Shown in pieces: positions 56,632 to 64,000 of a stretch of 64,000 bases of DNA. Each line of letters begins with the position of its first letter. The stretch's first letter is position 1. Source of the DNA: Bradyrhizobium sp. WBAH42 (GTDB lineage Bacteria; Pseudomonadota; Alphaproteobacteria; Rhizobiales; Xanthobacteraceae); the NCBI RefSeq assembly GCF_024585265.1, contig NZ_CP036533.1, forward strand, positions 6,705,001 to 6,769,000. The letters are read 5' to 3'. A program made the translations under genes and the position numbers. Under the pieces are notes generated by a model. The model made no database searches, had not been told where the DNA came from, and saw only the letters and a list, made by a program, of their open reading frames with translations.

Positions 56632-56859
56632 GCCGTGCCCCAAAGGCGCGCTCCGCTCTGATGCGGCAGCAGCGCTGACCGAGCACCAGCGTAACACACT
56701 GCCGCGGAGCATGGTCGAGATTTTGCGGAAGAGAATTGAAGCTCCTGCACATGCGGCTTTGGTGTCGATCCGCAAAGCACAGAGCACGGCGCGGCGGTGA
56801 TCCGACACTGCCACGGCGACGACGGCGTTCGCCATCGAAGCCGCAGCAGGTCGTCGGTC

Positions 56860-56940
56860 TTACTTGCGCGAAGCGCAGGCGTACATGTTGATTTCCATGC
56901 CGACCGGCACTTCCACGATCTTCGGAGCTTTCCAAGCCAT
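56860..56940 (-). CDS. pqqA: PqqA, PQQ precursor peptide
   Basis: The minus strand encodes a 26-residue peptide starting MAWKAPKIVEVPVG and continuing MEINMYACASRK. Glu16 and Tyr20 occupy the precursor E-x-x-x-Y positions that are crosslinked by PqqE/PqqD to form PQQ; W3, P6 and the GME segment also match known PqqA peptides. GGGAGA lies seven bases before the ATG. It is not followed by pqqBCDE: the next minus-strand gene is a beta-barrel protein. It therefore acts as an isolated precursor copy close to a PQQ-dependent dehydrogenase, with the processing enzymes encoded elsewhere. Confidence 0.93.
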   Translation of the reverse strand: MAWKAPKIVEVPVGMEINMYACASRK

Positions 56941-57158
56941 TCGGGTCTCCCAAGGTATTGAGCGCGACATCGCGCGGCGAAAAACCTAGGGCTGCCTCAA
57001 GGGCAGTTCAAGCCTCGATTCGTCTGCCGAGCGCGTCTGTGCCGATTCTTCGCGGCCACATTTCTCTCTCGGACAAAGCAAGTTCCCTCTTGGTCAAGCA
57101 CGACCAGCGAGACACTGCTTTGTGCAACGCACCGCGCGTCGAATCGACAAGGGTGTCG

Positions 57159-57488
57159 TCAGCAGCCCTTGTCGGCCATTTCCGCATTCGGCTTGGCGCC
57201 TGCGGCGCGCTGAGCCGCCGTCGGCTCGCTCTGCATTTGCCGCTGTGCATCCTCCGACGATGCCGGCGATTCACCGCTGGCACGATTCATCGTGCTGGTC
57301 GGCGGATGCTGGCTGGTATCGCTCGCCGAGCCGGACGTGTGCGATTGTGCGGAGCCCACGGTGACCGGACCAGAACCCGCATCCTTGTCAGTGCTGGCGC
57401 TGCCGGTGTTGCACGGGCCGGCGACCGCAATCCCGGCGCTCAGCGTCAGGATTGCGCAGGCAGCAAGAATGGAACGCTTCGTGTTCAT
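57159..57488 (-). CDS. Exported Ser/Thr-rich low-complexity protein between lanM and pqqA
   Basis: A 109-residue protein with Sec signal (MNTKRSILAACAILTLSAGI) and a mature part rich in Ser, Thr, Ala, Gly and acidic residues (GSASTDKDAGSGPVTVGS), probably disordered. It has one cysteine right after the signal (AGPCNTG) and one as its last residue (DKGC). No family is recognised. GAGGAG before tandem ATGs gives the best spacing to 57488. It lies between lanM and pqqA on the same strand, so it is probably co-regulated with lanthanide use. Confidence 0.75.
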   Translation of the reverse strand: MNTKRSILAACAILTLSAGIAVAGPCNTGSASTDKDAGSGPVTVGSAQSHTSGSASDTSQHPPTSTMNRASGESPASSEDAQRQMQSEPTAAQRAAGAKPNAEMADKGC

Positions 57489-57629
57489 CTGCATCTCCTC
57501 TTCTCCCGCCGCGCAGCCCCGGCGACGGCAGGACATCCGGAGAAACAGGCCGAGCAGCCCGATGTTCCCGAGCGTCAGACCGGAATGGTCGCAAACATTG
57601 CGCCCGTCATGTCCGTTCCATCGCGGCGT

Positions 57630-58022
57630 TCACCGGAGCAATCGCACGAGCGCGCGACCGGCGCGCGAGTTCAGCTCCTTCGCGTCCAGCGTTCCGTCCT
57701 TGTCGGGATTCGCTGCGTTGAAGCGCTGCTCGACCACCGACAAATATTCGTCGAGGGTGAGGGTCCCGTCGCGGTCAGGATCGGCGGCGGCGAGTTCTTT
57801 CGCGCTCAACCGTCCACGCAATTCGCGTGCATCGAGCGTGCCGTCATGATCGGGATCGAGCTTTGCGAACGTGGCGGCGGCGGCCTTCTTCACCTCGGGA
57901 AGATCAAGCGTGCCGTCATTGTCGGTGTCGAACATCTTGACCGCATTGGCGGAGGCCGACCAAGCCGGACCGGCGGACAGTGCAATCACAAGTGCAAGGG
58001 CAATTGAGCGAGCCGAAATCAT
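57630..58022 (-). CDS. lanM: Lanmodulin, periplasmic lanthanide-binding EF-hand protein
   Basis: A 130-residue protein with Sec signal (IALALVIALSAGPAWSA) and four EF-hands: DTDNDGTLDLPE (32-43), DPDHDGTLDARE (56-67), DPDRDGTLTLDE (81-92) and NPDKDGTLDAKE (105-116). Proline at position 2 in EF2-EF4, the Asn start of EF4, and loop starts 24, 25 and 24 residues apart equal those of lanmodulin from Methylorubrum extorquens; ordinary calmodulin-type hands are spaced wider. The C-terminus (AGRALVRLLR) also matches. Differences: Thr instead of Pro in EF1 and Thr89 instead of Asp at position 9 of EF3. It binds lanthanide(III) ions with very high affinity in the periplasm. It diverges from the PQQ dehydrogenase gene. 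Confidence 0.95.
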   Translation of the reverse strand: MISARSIALALVIALSAGPAWSASANAVKMFDTDNDGTLDLPEVKKAAAATFAKLDPDHDGTLDARELRGRLSAKELAAADPDRDGTLTLDEYLSVVEQRFNAANPDKDGTLDAKELNSRAGRALVRLLR

Positions 58023-58310
58023 CGAGACCTCCCTGACCTAGAGCCCCCGGATCGATGGGGGCAGAGCCGACATAAATCCACAAGCCGACCTCGGTTCAAG
58101 TCCCGACCTGCAACTTGCGCGCGCCACAACCTTCGCGTCGCGGAATTTCTCAGCGTCTGCGCACAAGTTCGAGTTGTCTTTGTCAGGTTTCCGTCAGGTG
58201 ACCGCCAACGATATCGGCAGGCCACGTACGACTTTCGTATTGACGCGTTTTGGTTTCCGACGGAGTGTTGCAGTCGCAGCGTCAAAAGGCGCGCATATTG
58301 GGAGGAACGG
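58023..58310. promoter_or_regulatory. Divergent lanM / PQQ dehydrogenase promoter region
   Basis: This 288-base gap has no gene and separates lanM from the dehydrogenase. It contains GTCAGGT twice (58182-58188 and 58193-58199), 11 bases apart, i.e. one helical turn, a spacing typical of regulator half-sites. A TTGTCAGG motif also occurs (reverse strand) before the PQQ-associated ABC operon near 42719-42726. Binding by the NarL-type regulator is a hypothesis. Confidence 0.5.
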
Positions 58311-59975
58311 ATGAAACGCTTTGCGATGGCCGCGGGCCTCGTCATGCTTGCGTCAACCTGTGCAAATGCACAAACCACCGAGCAGCTCGTCAAGGGTGCG
58401 ACCGACACATCGAACGTTCTCAATTACGGGATGGGCTACAATCTGCAGCGCTTCTCGTCGCTGAAGCAGATCAACAAGGACACCGTCAAGAACCTCGTCC
58501 CGGTCTGGAACTATTCATTCAACGACGACCGCAGCGAGGAATCGCAGCCGCTGGTGTACCAGGGCGTGATCTACGTGACCTCGCACAACGCGACGATGGC
58601 GGTCGATGCCAAGACCGGCAAGCAGATCTGGAAGACCAAGGTCGAGTACCCCGCCGAGACCCCGCGCATCGTCTGCTGCGGCATCATCAACCGCGGCGCC
58701 GCGCTCTTCGACGGCAAGGTGTTCCGCACCACGCTCGACGCCCACGTGATCGCGCTCGACGCCAAGAACGGCAAGGAGCTGTGGCGGCAGAAGGCGGCCG
58801 ACATCAAGGAAGGCTATTCGATGACGGTGGCCCCCCTCGTTGCCGATGGCGTCGTCATCACCGGCATCTCCGGTGCCGAATTCGGCACAAGGGGCTTCAT
58901 CGACGGCTGGGATCCGGCAACGGGCAAGCACCTCTGGCGGACCCACTCGATCCCCTCGCCGGACGAGCCCGGCGGCGATACCTGGAAGGGCGACACCTGG
59001 AAGCTCGGCGGCGGCTCGACCTGGATCACGGGTTCTTATGACGCCGAGCTGAACACGGTGTATTGGGGCATCGGCAATCCCGGCCCGTTCAACTCGGCCG
59101 TGCGCCCCGGCGACAATCTCTACACCTGCTCCGTGCTGGCGATGGATCCCAAGACCGGCAAGATCAAGTGGCATTACCAATTCTCGCCGAACAACCCGTT
59201 CGACTACGACGCCGTGGCCGAGATGGTGCTCGCCGACGTGAATGTCGAGGGCAAGCCGACCAAGGCGCTGATGAATGCCAACCGCAACGGCTTCTTTTAC
59301 GTGCTCGACCGCACCAACGGAAAGCTGCTCGCCGCCAATCCTTACGTGAAGGTGAATTGGGCGACCGGCATCGACATGAAGACCGGACGTCCGATCGAGA
59401 CCGACGTTTCCAAGGACGCGCGCGAGGGCAAGAAGGTCACGGTCTATCCGTCGATCCTCGGCGGCAAGAATTGGGAGCCGATGTCGTTCAATCCGCAGAC
59501 CGGCCTCGCCTATGCCAACACGCTCAATTTCGGCGGCAAGTACAAGGCGGAGCCCGTCACCTTCAAGCAGGGTGAATGGTATCTCGGCATGGACCTGTCC
59601 GATCCCTGGCAGTTCGACGATGGTCCGCGCGGCTACCTCAAGGCCATCGACCCCATGACCGGCAAGGCCAAGTGGGAGGCGCCGAGCGACATTCCGCGCT
59701 TCTCGGGCGTGCTGTCGACCGCCGGGGGCGTCGTGTTCTCGGGTCAGCTGACCGGCGAGTTCGAGGCCTTCGACGCCGACACCGGCAAGAAGCTCTGGCA
59801 GTTCCAGACCGGGTCCGGCATCGAGGGACAGCCGGTGACCTGGCAACAGGACGGCGTGCAATACGTCGCGGTGACCAGCGGTTATGGCGGCGTTTACTCG
59901 TTGTTCTCCGGCGACGAGCGGCTTGCCAACGTGCCGCCCGGCGGCTCGCTGTGGGTCTTTGCGGTCAAGCAGTAA
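58311..59975 (+). CDS. Lanthanide-type PQQ-dependent alcohol dehydrogenase
   Basis: A 554-residue quinoprotein: Sec signal (1-20) and an eight-bladed propeller with W-docking motifs (for example DAKTGKQIWKTK). Active-site features: vicinal disulfide Cys122-Cys123 (RIVCCGIINRG), Glu190 (SGAEFGT), Asn256 (GIGNPGPFN), catalytic Asp298 and Asp300 in FDYDAV. Aspartate two residues after the catalytic Asp marks lanthanide rather than calcium enzymes (XoxF, ExaF, PedH). Overall pattern (DRSEESQPLVYQGVIYVTS) looks closer to ethanol dehydrogenases of the ExaF/PedH type than to methanol-specific XoxF. GGGAGGAACGG precedes the ATG. Cytochrome c and an MxaJ-like gene follow in one operon. Confidence 0.95.
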   Translation: MKRFAMAAGLVMLASTCANAQTTEQLVKGATDTSNVLNYGMGYNLQRFSSLKQINKDTVKNLVPVWNYSFNDDRSEESQPLVYQGVIYVTSHNATMAVDAKTGKQIWKTKVEYPAETPRIVCCGIINRGAALFDGKVFRTTLDAHVIALDAKNGKELWRQKAADIKEGYSMTVAPLVADGVVITGISGAEFGTRGFIDGWDPATGKHLWRTHSIPSPDEPGGDTWKGDTWKLGGGSTWITGSYDAELNTVYWGIGNPGPFNSAVRPGDNLYTCSVLAMDPKTGKIKWHYQFSPNNPFDYDAVAEMVLADVNVEGKPTKALMNANRNGFFYVLDRTNGKLLAANPYVKVNWATGIDMKTGRPIETDVSKDAREGKKVTVYPSILGGKNWEPMSFNPQTGLAYANTLNFGGKYKAEPVTFKQGEWYLGMDLSDPWQFDDGPRGYLKAIDPMTGKAKWEAPSDIPRFSGVLSTAGGVVFSGQLTGEFEAFDADTGKKLWQFQTGSGIEGQPVTWQQDGVQYVAVTSGYGGVYSLFSGDERLANVPPGGSLWVFAVKQ

Positions 59976-59985
59976 CCACGGCACG

Positions 59986-60342
59986 ATGCTGATCGACGTA
60001 TCACACAAGACGGTGGCGACGATCGCCACCGTCGCGGCGATGACGGTCGCGCTTGCGGCGACCGTCCGCGCCGCGGATGACGCAACCGGCAATCCCTTGC
60101 AGGCGCAGATCGACCACGGCAAGTCGACCTATGCCGAGAAATGCTCGCACTGCCACGGCCCCAACCTGATGAACTCCGGCACCATCACGCCGGACCTGCG
60201 CGCCATCCCAGACGACAAGACGCGCTTCGTGACCACCGTGAAGAACGGCAAGAACAACAAGATGCCGCCCTGGGGCGACATTCTCAGCGACGACGAGATC
60301 GGCAACCTCTGGGCCTTCGTCTCCAGCCGGAGAAAGCCATGA
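59986..60342 (+). CDS. Periplasmic cytochrome c, electron acceptor of the PQQ dehydrogenase
   Basis: A 118-residue class I c-type cytochrome with Sec signal (VATIATVAAMTVALAATVRA). Haem attachment is Cys53-x-x-Cys56-His57 (CSHCH) and the axial methionine is Met93 in KMPPWGD. Ten bases after the dehydrogenase stop, it takes the place of the dedicated cytochrome (XoxG/MxaG/PedF type). Its stop overlaps the next start by ATGA. Confidence 0.92.
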   Translation: MLIDVSHKTVATIATVAAMTVALAATVRAADDATGNPLQAQIDHGKSTYAEKCSHCHGPNLMNSGTITPDLRAIPDDKTRFVTTVKNGKNNKMPPWGDILSDDEIGNLWAFVSSRRKP

Positions 60343-61268
60343 GGAGCCGGCGTGTTGCCTGGAGCGCGGCAGCCTTTCTGTCCACGATGGCGTCGGCCGC
60401 TCTGGCGGCCGACGATCCCCTGAAGGTCTGTCTCGACGAGGACCGGCCGCCGCTCTCGGTGCATCACCGCGGCAAGCCGGATGCCGGCTTCGACGTGCTG
60501 CTGGCGCAGGCGATCGCCGAGCGGCTGGGACGCCCGCTGAAGATCCAGTGGTTCGAGAGCAAGCTGGACGAGGATTCGAGCCCGCCGCTCGAGGCCAACG
60601 CGCTGCTCTCGGACGGGCGCTGCTCGCTCGTCGGCGGCTACGCGCTGACGCAGGATTCGCTCGTCGCCCCCGGCATGAAGACGGCGCGCTTGCCGGATTT
60701 CGCCGGAGCCACGCGCGACGATCGGCGACGTCGCGTCCCGCTCGGCGTGCTCGCGCCGAGCCAGCCCTACATCTATTCGCCGATGACGGTGGTGCTGGGG
60801 CCGAAGGCGCAGCGGCGCAAGGTCGGCGACATCGGCGATCTCGCCGGCCTTCGTCTCGTCATCGAAAGCGGGTCGCTCGGCGACGCGATCCTGATGACCT
60901 TCGACAAGGGACGCCTGATCGACAACATCACCCACCTCGTCCCCGGCCGCGACGATCTCCTCGGCGCGCTCGAGCGCGGCGACCATGACGCGACGCTGAT
61001 CGATCTTGCCCGCTTCGACGCCCATCGCGCCGCACACCCGGACACGGCGATCACGGCGTCCGGCTACTATTACCCGATCGGCGCCAATCGCGGCTATGTC
61101 GGGCTCGCCAGCGACGGCGCGCTGATCGAGGCCGTCAACAAGGCGCTGACGGAGCTCACGGCTTCGGGCAGGATCGGAGAATTCGGCAAGCAGGCCGGCC
61201 TCACCTATCTGCCGCCGCGCGAGCCCGCCATCCTCGGCGATGTCTGGACGAAGATCATCCAGCGGTGA
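60339..61268 (+). CDS. MxaJ/XoxJ-like periplasmic binding protein
   Basis: A 309-residue protein with Sec signal (AWSAAAFLSTMASAALA) and a family-3 solute-binding fold (DPLKVCLDEDRPPLSVHHRG, GGYALTQDSLV, GLRLVIESGSLGDAILM). As the third gene of the dehydrogenase-cytochrome operon it corresponds to MxaJ/XoxJ, a protein thought to assist dehydrogenase activation. A second, distant member is encoded at 48262-49146. Translation is coupled to the cytochrome gene. Confidence 0.88.
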   Translation: MRSRRVAWSAAAFLSTMASAALAADDPLKVCLDEDRPPLSVHHRGKPDAGFDVLLAQAIAERLGRPLKIQWFESKLDEDSSPPLEANALLSDGRCSLVGGYALTQDSLVAPGMKTARLPDFAGATRDDRRRRVPLGVLAPSQPYIYSPMTVVLGPKAQRRKVGDIGDLAGLRLVIESGSLGDAILMTFDKGRLIDNITHLVPGRDDLLGALERGDHDATLIDLARFDAHRAAHPDTAITASGYYYPIGANRGYVGLASDGALIEAVNKALTELTASGRIGEFGKQAGLTYLPPREPAILGDVWTKIIQR

Positions 61269-61332
61269 CGGTAAGGGCTTTCGTGCCCGGCTGCATCCTC
61301 AGTTTTGGAGCATGCATAGCTACATCAACACC

Positions 61333-61410
61333 GTCGTTGCGAGCGCAGCGAAGCAATCCAGAGTCCCTCCACGGAAAGATTCTGGATTGCTTCGCTGCGC
61401 TCGCAATGAC
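61333..61410. repeat. Dispersed palindrome, family B, copy 2
   Basis: A near-perfect inverted repeat (arms 61333-61359 and 61384-61410) with the same sequence family as 4457-4533, ending in CTCGCAATGAC. It lies just downstream of the dehydrogenase operon and could terminate it. The rest of 61269-61520 contains no gene. Confidence 0.9.
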
Positions 61411-61520
61411 GGAGTGTGGAGTAGCGGCAGCGTACCTCTTGCGGGAGTCCGACGGCATCGACTCGCCTAGTGGCGGCCCGAACCGTATGATGCTCGCATT
61501 TCATTCGCCATCGGTGCCCC

Positions 61521-62540
61521 GTGAATTCCCCGGCCATCGCCAGCAACCTGCGCGACCTCCTCGCCCGCGAGATCAAGACCCGCGAGCTCTTGCGCGCGCT
61601 GATCGTTGTCGGCCCGATCGTCGCCGCCTATTTCATCGCGCGCGAAACGGCGTTGCTCAATCTCGGACTGGTCGCGGTTTCGTTGCTCATTCCGGCGCTG
61701 CGGCTGCGTCTGGCGCCAAAAATCGTTGTGTGGCACTACCTAGCCATTCTCGTCACCTTTGCCGCGCTGTTTCTGGCCGCTCCGATCAAGCCGCTCTTCG
61801 TAGCGCTGACGGCGCTCGCCGGCTTCCTTGCGGTGGCGGGGACGCGCCATGGCGAGCATTTCCGCACACTCGGCAATTGGGTGTTCATCCCCGCCGTCTA
61901 TCTCGCCTGCGAGGTGCGGGAAGGTCTCAGTCCGTCCGAGGCGCTACGCCACGCCGGCGTCATCATCGTCTCCTCTCCGGTCGCGCTGGCGCTGGTCTGT
62001 GCCATCCAGATCTATGACCAGCGGCGGCGCGGCGGCACCGGGGCGGCTTCGTTCGGGCCAGCCGCCGCCGAGTGGTTTCTGCCCGCGCTCGCGACCGCCA
62101 TGGCGGTGTTCGCATCAGCAGCGCTGGTCGAGATCCTCGACCTCGCGCAGGGGCAATGGGTGATGTGGTCGGCTGCAAGCGTCGTCGTCGGCGATCTCGC
62201 CGCCTCCACCGACAAGCTGAAGCAGCGCGCGATCGGCGCTTTTGTCGGCGTGCCGCTGGGCTTTGTCACAGGCCTTGCCCTGCCGCAAAGCCGCATCGGC
62301 TACGCAGTGGCGGTTCTCGCGGCCACCCTCACGCTGATCTCGTTCTCCCGCTATGTCGTCGGCTTCGGCCTGCGCTGCTTCTTTATCGCGCTGGCGGCGT
62401 CCTTTGCCGGCGGCGCCAGCGGGATCGCTGAGGAGCGCATTATCAACGTGCTGATCGGCGGCACGTTCGGTCTTATCGCAGTAGCCCTGACGGAGATCGT
62501 TTGGCCGCGGCTGATACGGAAGGCACGAACCTCCGGGTGA
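61521..62540 (+). CDS. FUSC-type membrane protein
   Basis: A 339-residue inner-membrane protein with two sets of about five helices (LIVVGPIVAAYFIARET; LATAMAVFASAALVEILDLA; YAVAVLAATLTLISFS) separated by a short charged loop (YDQRRRGGT). The second half (QWVMWSAASVVVGDLAASTD, QRAIGAFVGVPLGFVTGL) matches the FUSC family (fusaric-acid-resistance-like/YccS). Transport of aromatic acids is possible; no periplasmic partner is adjacent. GTG start at 61521. Confidence 0.82.
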   Translation: MNSPAIASNLRDLLAREIKTRELLRALIVVGPIVAAYFIARETALLNLGLVAVSLLIPALRLRLAPKIVVWHYLAILVTFAALFLAAPIKPLFVALTALAGFLAVAGTRHGEHFRTLGNWVFIPAVYLACEVREGLSPSEALRHAGVIIVSSPVALALVCAIQIYDQRRRGGTGAASFGPAAAEWFLPALATAMAVFASAALVEILDLAQGQWVMWSAASVVVGDLAASTDKLKQRAIGAFVGVPLGFVTGLALPQSRIGYAVAVLAATLTLISFSRYVVGFGLRCFFIALAASFAGGASGIAEERIINVLIGGTFGLIAVALTEIVWPRLIRKARTSG

Positions 62541-62651
62541 TCAGCGAATAGGCACCGCGCAAGCCAATCGAATGCGCCAATCTGTCTCGCCTGCGGCGCA
62601 TGGCAGCGACGGCCTGATGCAGTAGGTTCGGCAAAAATCCGGGAGAGAATC

Positions 62652-63641
62652 ATGTCCGCCAAGCTCGATCGCCGCCACTTCATCGCCGCCGGTACCAGCG
62701 CATTCGCAATGCCTTTCGTTTCGCGTAGCGCCTCCGCGCAAGGCAGCTGGCCGGCGCGGCAGATTCGCATGATTTGCAGCTATCCGGCCGGCGGCCAGAC
62801 CGACCTGCTCGCGCGCGCCTATGGCGAGTTCATCTCCAAGCAGGTCGGCAAGACCGTCGTCATCGAGAACAAGCCCGGCGCCGCCGGCGCGATCGGCACG
62901 GCGGAGGTCGCCCGCGCCGACCCCGACGGCCACACCATCCTGTGCTCGATTTCGACCACCTACATCATGAACCGGGTGGTGATGAAGAATCCCGGCTACG
63001 ACATGGACAAGGATCTGACACTCGTCAGCGTCATTCCGGGCGCGGGCCTGTTGCTGGTCGCGAACCCCAAGACCGGGGTCAAGACGCTGGAGGATTTCGT
63101 CGCCTTCGCGCGCAAGAGCGGCAAGGTGAACTTCGGCACCTACAGCGCGGGCTCGGCCCCGCACATGACGATCAACGAGCTCAACAAGCAATACGGCCTC
63201 AACATCGAGCCGGTGCACTACCGCGGCGAGGCGCCGATGTGGACGGGAATGCTGGAAGGCACCCTCGATGCCGCGATGGGCAGCTACACGGCCGCGCAGT
63301 CGGTGCTGCAAAGCGACCGCGGCACGGTGTTCGCGGTGCATTCGAAGAAGGTCGACGCGATCCCGAACGTCAAGACGCTGCCGGAACAGGGCGCGACGTC
63401 GAAATTCTTCACCGTGAGCGGGTTCACCGGCTGGGTTGTGCCCAAGGCGACGCCGCAGCCGGTGGTCGATCGCATCGCCGAGCTCTGCGTCGCCGCCAAC
63501 AACGATCCGAAGGTGAAGGAGGTTCTCGCGACCTTCGTGCTCGAACCCGCGATCGGATTCAAGGAAACAAACGCGCTGTACCAGCGCGAGCTGCCGATCT
63601 GGATCGAGAGCGCGCAGGCGCTCGGCCTCGAGCCGGCCTGA
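62652..63641 (+). CDS. Bug-family solute-binding protein
   Basis: A 329-residue periplasmic receptor. A Tat-like/Sec leader (DRRHFIAAGTSAFAMPFVSR) is followed by the Bug signature (WPARQIRMICSYPAGGQTD, GAIGTAEVARADPDGHTILC). The two-lobed fold binds carboxylates. No TctA/TctB membrane genes are near. GGGAGAGAATC precedes the ATG. Related in family, not closely in sequence, to the receptor at 18477-19454. Confidence 0.92.
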   Translation: MSAKLDRRHFIAAGTSAFAMPFVSRSASAQGSWPARQIRMICSYPAGGQTDLLARAYGEFISKQVGKTVVIENKPGAAGAIGTAEVARADPDGHTILCSISTTYIMNRVVMKNPGYDMDKDLTLVSVIPGAGLLLVANPKTGVKTLEDFVAFARKSGKVNFGTYSAGSAPHMTINELNKQYGLNIEPVHYRGEAPMWTGMLEGTLDAAMGSYTAAQSVLQSDRGTVFAVHSKKVDAIPNVKTLPEQGATSKFFTVSGFTGWVVPKATPQPVVDRIAELCVAANNDPKVKEVLATFVLEPAIGFKETNALYQRELPIWIESAQALGLEPA

Positions 63642-63765
63642 ACTTGGAGACATGGCCAGCACGCCGGCTGCTCCCTCCCCGACCGGAGTCCGACCAAAGC
63701 CTAGTGTCGGAGGCGCATTTTCCCGCTATGATTGTGCGCCTCTGCGGACAAGGAAGGTCGATCGC

Positions 63766-64000
63766 ATGACACCGGATGCAGTCGCCGTCGCCGTTATGAT
63801 CATCCTGCTGTTTCCGATGGGCTATTTCACGCTGGCATCGCCCGCTTTCCTGCTGGTGAGGCTCGATATTCAACCCGTCGCTCAGCTGCTGCGCGGAATG
63901 TTCAACGCCCATTTTCTGGTGATGCGCGTCGCCGGCGCCATTGGAACGGTGGCGCTGCTGCTCGACGGCCGCCTGCTTGCCGCCTTCGGCGTCGGCATGA
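63766..64000 (+). CDS. Membrane protein, N-terminal part (truncated by window end)
   Basis: The ATG at 63766 (preceded by AAGGAAGG) opens a frame that remains open to the end of the window (78 residues). It begins MTPDAVAVAVMIILLFPMGY and has two to three hydrophobic segments (LLVRLDIQPVAQLLRGMFNA, VAGAIGTVALLLDGRLLAA). No family can be assigned from this fragment. Confidence 0.7.
   Translation, partial: MTPDAVAVAVMIILLFPMGYFTLASPAFLLVRLDIQPVAQLLRGMFNAHFLVMRVAGAIGTVALLLDGRLLAAFGVGM

Overview
The window is high-GC DNA typical of an alphaproteobacterium of the Bradyrhizobium type (Nitrobacteraceae). This is judged from codon use, Bug-type solute receptors, a UraD-UraH fusion, several families of dispersed palindromic repeats, and a lanthanide/PQQ alcohol-oxidation locus. 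No rRNA, tRNA, CRISPR array, transposase or integrase gene was seen.

Layout. 1-3.8 kb: purine/ureide catabolism (3' end of a molybdopterin hydroxylase, a fused OHCU decarboxylase/HIU hydrolase, PuuE allantoinase, a DUF3830 protein). 3.9-6.3 kb: small secreted proteins, about 1 kb of repeat-rich non-coding DNA, and a parS-like palindrome. 6.2-9 kb: an unusual ClC-CBS channel, a class II aldolase, and a MarC fragment. 9-13.4 kb: stress genes (DUF892 ferritin-like protein, Hsp20, a second-type Lon, a 51-residue basic ORF, HU). 13.7-18.3 kb: thiolase, exported GH1 beta-glucosidase, and a LysR regulator divergent from a SnoaL-like protein. 18.5-23.7 kb: an aromatic meta-cleavage operon (extradiol dioxygenase, flavin hydroxylase, FAH hydrolase, Bug receptor) with a divergent GntR regulator. 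23.7-28.3 kb: a very large patatin-like membrane lipase between 28-nt direct repeats, next to a GrlR-like gene. 28.6-32.3 kb: AraC regulator, a hydrolase remnant, NDH-2-like oxidoreductase, and an MBL hydrolase. 32.7-36.2 kb: a ribose-type sugar ABC importer.

36.3-61.3 kb is the most notable part: a lanthanide-dependent alcohol-oxidation locus. It holds a TonB-dependent receptor, a NarL-type two-component system, S-formylglutathione hydrolase, a PQQ-associated ABC system with a beta-propeller protein, CXXCW, MxaJ-like, SoxYZ-like and metallohydrolase quinoprotein accessory proteins, and a taurine/nitrate-type ABC importer. It also holds an orphan pqqA encoding a 26-residue peptide, a lanmodulin gene (lanM) whose four EF-hands have exactly lanmodulin spacing, and a PQQ alcohol dehydrogenase with the D-Y-D lanthanide motif, followed by its cytochrome c and an MxaJ-like protein. 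lanM and the dehydrogenase diverge from one promoter region. Together these genes plausibly import and buffer rare earth ions, provide the PQQ precursor, oxidise an alcohol in the periplasm, and feed formaldehyde to glutathione-dependent detoxification. Several small secreted proteins in the locus have no recognised function.

61.5-64 kb: an FUSC-type membrane protein, a second Bug receptor, and a truncated small membrane protein. All assignments come from reading the sequence; no database search was run.
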